This document shows, piece after piece, positions 5,913 to 7,031 of a DNA stretch of 7,031 nucleotides (positions are counted from its first letter, which is position 1; every line of letters begins with the position of its first letter). The notes under the pieces are model-generated. The model worked only from the letters and a program-made list of their open reading frames with translations. It made no database searches and had not been told where the DNA came from. A program made the position numbers and the translations under genes. Location of the stretch: positions 1-7,031 of the forward strand of contig WFYK01000069.1 in the NCBI GenBank assembly GCA_015490105.1, given 5' to 3'. The stretch comes from Aquificaceae bacterium (GTDB lineage: Bacteria; Aquificota; Aquificia; Aquificales; Aquificaceae).

Positions 5913-6901
5913 AAAACATAAGGAAACTTATAGAGCAGGTAGCCAAAGAGAAAGATCTGCCCGAAAGGGTAGTGGAATACGCTCTTAAAAACGCCATAGC
6001 TATAGCGATCAAAAAGGACAAGAGGATAAAAGAAAAGCTTGACATTGAGTTCACCGACGAAGGCATAAAGGTATACATGGTAAAAGGAAAGTCGAAACTG
6101 CCCTTAGAAATTTCCACTGAGGATGTAAACAGGATAGCAGCTTACGCTGCGAAGGAGGAGTTCATAACCGAACTCGAACGGGCGGAGAGAGAAAGGGGTT
6201 TTCTTGAATACAAGGAGCTCGAAGGAGAGGTGGTAACGGGTATAGCGAGAAAGATCTTTGAAAACGGGAACGTCCTCGTGGATCTGGGGAAGGTAGAAGC
6301 AACACTCCCCAAAAGAGAGCAAATCCCGGGAGAAAGCTATAAGGTAGGTGACAGGGTAAAAGCCTTGCTTTTGGAAGTTAAGAAGGTCAAAGGCCTTCCC
6401 AGGCTTACCCTCTCAAGAACGCATCCCCTCTTTCTGAGAAGGCTCATGGAAACGGAAATACCTGAGGTAGCAGAAAAAGAAATAGAAATAAAGGCGGTAG
6501 CGAGGATTCCGGGTGAAAGGGCTAAAGTGGCGGTATACGCGAAGGATTTGAAGATGGATCCCGTAGGCGTGGTGGTAGGTTTGAGAGGCTCACGTATACA
6601 GCCCATCTCCGAAGAGCTAATGGGCGAGAGGATAGATGTGATAAAGTGGACCGAGGACGAAGAGGAGTTTATAAAAAGAGCTCTTTCTCCCGCACAGCCC
6701 ACCGCGGTTCTACTCTTTCCAGAAGAAGGAAGAGCGGAGGTTGCGGTTCCCAAGGATCAGCTTTCCCTCGCTATAGGAAAGAAAGGATCAAACGTAAAAC
6801 TTGCCCACAAACTCACTGGCTGGCACATAGACGTTATGTCCGAGGAAGACTTCGAGCGCTTGCAAACCTTAAGAAATTCTAATAAGGAAGGCAATGTCTG
6901 A
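5906..6901 (+). CDS. nusA: Transcription termination/antitermination factor NusA (compact form)
   Basis: NusA binds RNA polymerase and nascent RNA and modulates pausing, termination and antitermination. The 331-residue protein has an N-terminal polymerase-binding domain (about residues 1-103), an S1 domain (about 105-172), KH1 (about 195-255, GLRG loop at 225-228) and KH2 (about 263-323, GKKG loop at 291-294). It ends soon after KH2, with none of the acidic repeat domains of E. coli NusA (495 residues). The N-terminal domain is also about 30 residues shorter than in E. coli. The ATG overlaps the rimP stop, with GGAG (5894-5897) eight bases upstream. The 3' end overlaps the next gene by eight bases, indicating tight co-translation. 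Confidence 0.96.
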   Translation: MVKNIRKLIEQVAKEKDLPERVVEYALKNAIAIAIKKDKRIKEKLDIEFTDEGIKVYMVKGKSKLPLEISTEDVNRIAAYAAKEEFITELERAERERGFLEYKELEGEVVTGIARKIFENGNVLVDLGKVEATLPKREQIPGESYKVGDRVKALLLEVKKVKGLPRLTLSRTHPLFLRRLMETEIPEVAEKEIEIKAVARIPGERAKVAVYAKDLKMDPVGVVVGLRGSRIQPISEELMGERIDVIKWTEDEEEFIKRALSPAQPTAVLLFPEEGRAEVAVPKDQLSLAIGKKGSNVKLAHKLTGWHIDVMSEEDFERLQTLRNSNKEGNV

Positions 6902-7031
6902 AAACTCCGTAAGGCTTACCGTAGAGAAGCTCGTCTACGGGGGTTACGGTCTTGCCCGTGAGAACAACAAAGTTTTTCTGGTCAGATACTCCGCTCCTAA
7001 GGAGTTCGTGGAGGCGGAGATTCTCGAAGAA
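6894..7031 (+). CDS. TRAM-domain RNA methyltransferase, TrmA/RlmD (RumA) type, N-terminal fragment
   Basis: Only the first 46 codons are in the window. They start MSENSVRLTVEKLVYGGYGL and continue as a typical N-terminal TRAM RNA-binding domain, including the YGGYGLAR turn and a KVFLVRYSAPKEFVEAEI strand-turn-strand pattern. An N-terminal TRAM of this kind is characteristic of the 23S rRNA (uracil-5-)methyltransferases RlmD/RlmCD and relatives, which use S-adenosylmethionine. The catalytic domain and any iron-sulfur cysteines lie outside the window, so the exact enzyme is open. The ATG overlaps the nusA end by eight bases, and AAGGA (6884-6888) five bases upstream serves as ribosome binding site. 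It appears co-transcribed with rimP-nusA, which fits a role in ribosome maturation. Confidence 0.82.
   Translation, partial: MSENSVRLTVEKLVYGGYGLARENNKVFLVRYSAPKEFVEAEILEE

Noticed and set aside
6337..6753. 138-codon open frame on the minus strand opposite nusA
   Set aside because: Antisense shadow of the S1 and KH coding region; Ser/Thr-rich translation without any recognised domain.

Overview
The window looks like chromosomal DNA from a thermophilic member of the Aquificales (Aquifex/Hydrogenobacter-like). This is inferred from protein character, not from a marker gene. The proteins are rich in Lys, Glu, Ile and Val, ATA (Ile) and AGG/AGA (Arg) codons are common, genes are tightly packed, operons mix unrelated functions, and the tRNA nucleotidyltransferase resembles the HD-domain CC-adding type described in Aquifex aeolicus. 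Only about 41 bases (753-776 and 5422-5438) lie between genes. No tRNA, rRNA, CRISPR array, insertion sequence or other mobile element is visible, and no stretch over 300 bases lacks a gene.

Layout. (1) Positions 2-460 (+) hold the C-terminal end of a GGDEF diguanylate cyclase with an intact active site and inhibitory I-site. It converges on, and overlaps by 44 bp, the last gene of the minus-strand operon. (2) Positions 5421 down to 417 (-) form a tight five-gene operon. In transcription order it encodes a CCA/CC-adding tRNA nucleotidyltransferase with an HD domain, a COG0523/CobW-type GTPase metallochaperone, a MATE multidrug/cation exporter, a bile-acid:Na+ symporter (BASS) family transporter, and a small unrecognised protein with an acidic C-terminal tail. 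The junctions are a 7-nt overlap, 0 nt, a 4-nt overlap and a 24-nt gap. (3) Positions 5439-7031 (+) form a divergent information-processing operon: rimP, a compact nusA, and the start of a TRAM-domain RNA methyltransferase of the TrmA/RlmD type. Its genes overlap by 7-8 nt, which suggests translational coupling.

The most unusual spot is the divergent junction at 5419-5441. The two start codons are 17 bp apart, and both sit in a perfect 11-bp inverted repeat around one central base. There is no room for normal leaders or correctly spaced Shine-Dalgarno sites. The tRNA 3'-end enzyme and the rimP-nusA operon may therefore be leaderless and jointly controlled by one palindromic site. Two other points deserve a look: the convergent overlap, where each strand encodes its neighbour's protein tail, and the SSB-like acidic tip of the small protein.
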